This document shows, in pieces, positions 63,878 to 64,000 of a DNA stretch of 64,000 bases (its first letter is position 1; each line of letters starts with the position of its first letter). This DNA comes from an uncultured Eubacterium sp. (GTDB taxonomy: Bacteria; Bacillota; Clostridia; Lachnospirales; Lachnospiraceae). Made by a program: the position numbers and the translations under genes. Under the pieces are notes generated by a model. It was not told the DNA's origin and made no database searches. It saw only the letters and a list, made by a program, of their open reading frames with translations. The DNA is taken from positions 1 to 64,000 of the forward strand of contig CAMEVC010000008.1 of assembly GCA_945939115.1 (NCBI GenBank), given 5' to 3'.

Positions 63878-64000
63878 AATAATTGGATTAATTATAGCTG
63901 GCATAATTGTGACAATATGTATAGCAATGATTGTCAGAATTAATATACTGTTTCCACAAGCAGAAGATGTGAGTTTTACCGTCGATAATCCTGCCAATAT
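63864..64000 (+). CDS. Uncharacterised membrane-anchored protein (truncated by window end)
   Basis: ATG 63864 overlaps upstream stop; MKRCKIIGLIIAGIIVTICIAMIVRINILFPQAEDVSF... open to the end. Confidence 0.6.
   Translation, partial: MKRCKIIGLIIAGIIVTICIAMIVRINILFPQAEDVSFTVDNPAN

Overview
This 64 kb window is a low-GC Firmicutes chromosome segment. Gene content (sporulation genes gpr, spoIIP, spoIID-like and spoVB-like; intracellular pectin-degradation genes) suggests a pectin-using, gut-type Lachnospiraceae; this is inference. Most of it is dense housekeeping sequence: a gapA-pgk-tpiA-gpmI-secG-rnr-smpB-ssrA block, ligA, metA, pckA, scpAB, prmA-rsmE-nifS-thiI, coaX-coaBC, and a yggS-sepF-aroB-lspA-rluD block. 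RNA genes are one tRNA-Arg(CCG), tmRNA (tag ANDNLAYAA) and a 6S RNA candidate. I found no rRNA, CRISPR array, transposase or prophage. The less ordinary signals are: (1) a LytTR two-component locus at the right end, with two CGTTCACGACA direct repeats exactly 21 bp apart just upstream of a promoter driving a tandemly duplicated lipoprotein gene and an ABC-2-type permease; (2) a ~180 bp long-armed palindromic element between tpiA and gpmI; (3) a sigma70-like protein apparently lacking regions 2.3/2.4 and 4; (4) a YkuD-like membrane protein whose catalytic motif looks lost; (5) an HPr/Crh-like protein without His15; (6) a DhuI-type isomerase near a cytoplasmic pectinesterase; (7) dyad operators overlapping the bioY and ssrA promoters. 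All calls were made by eye; no database search was run.
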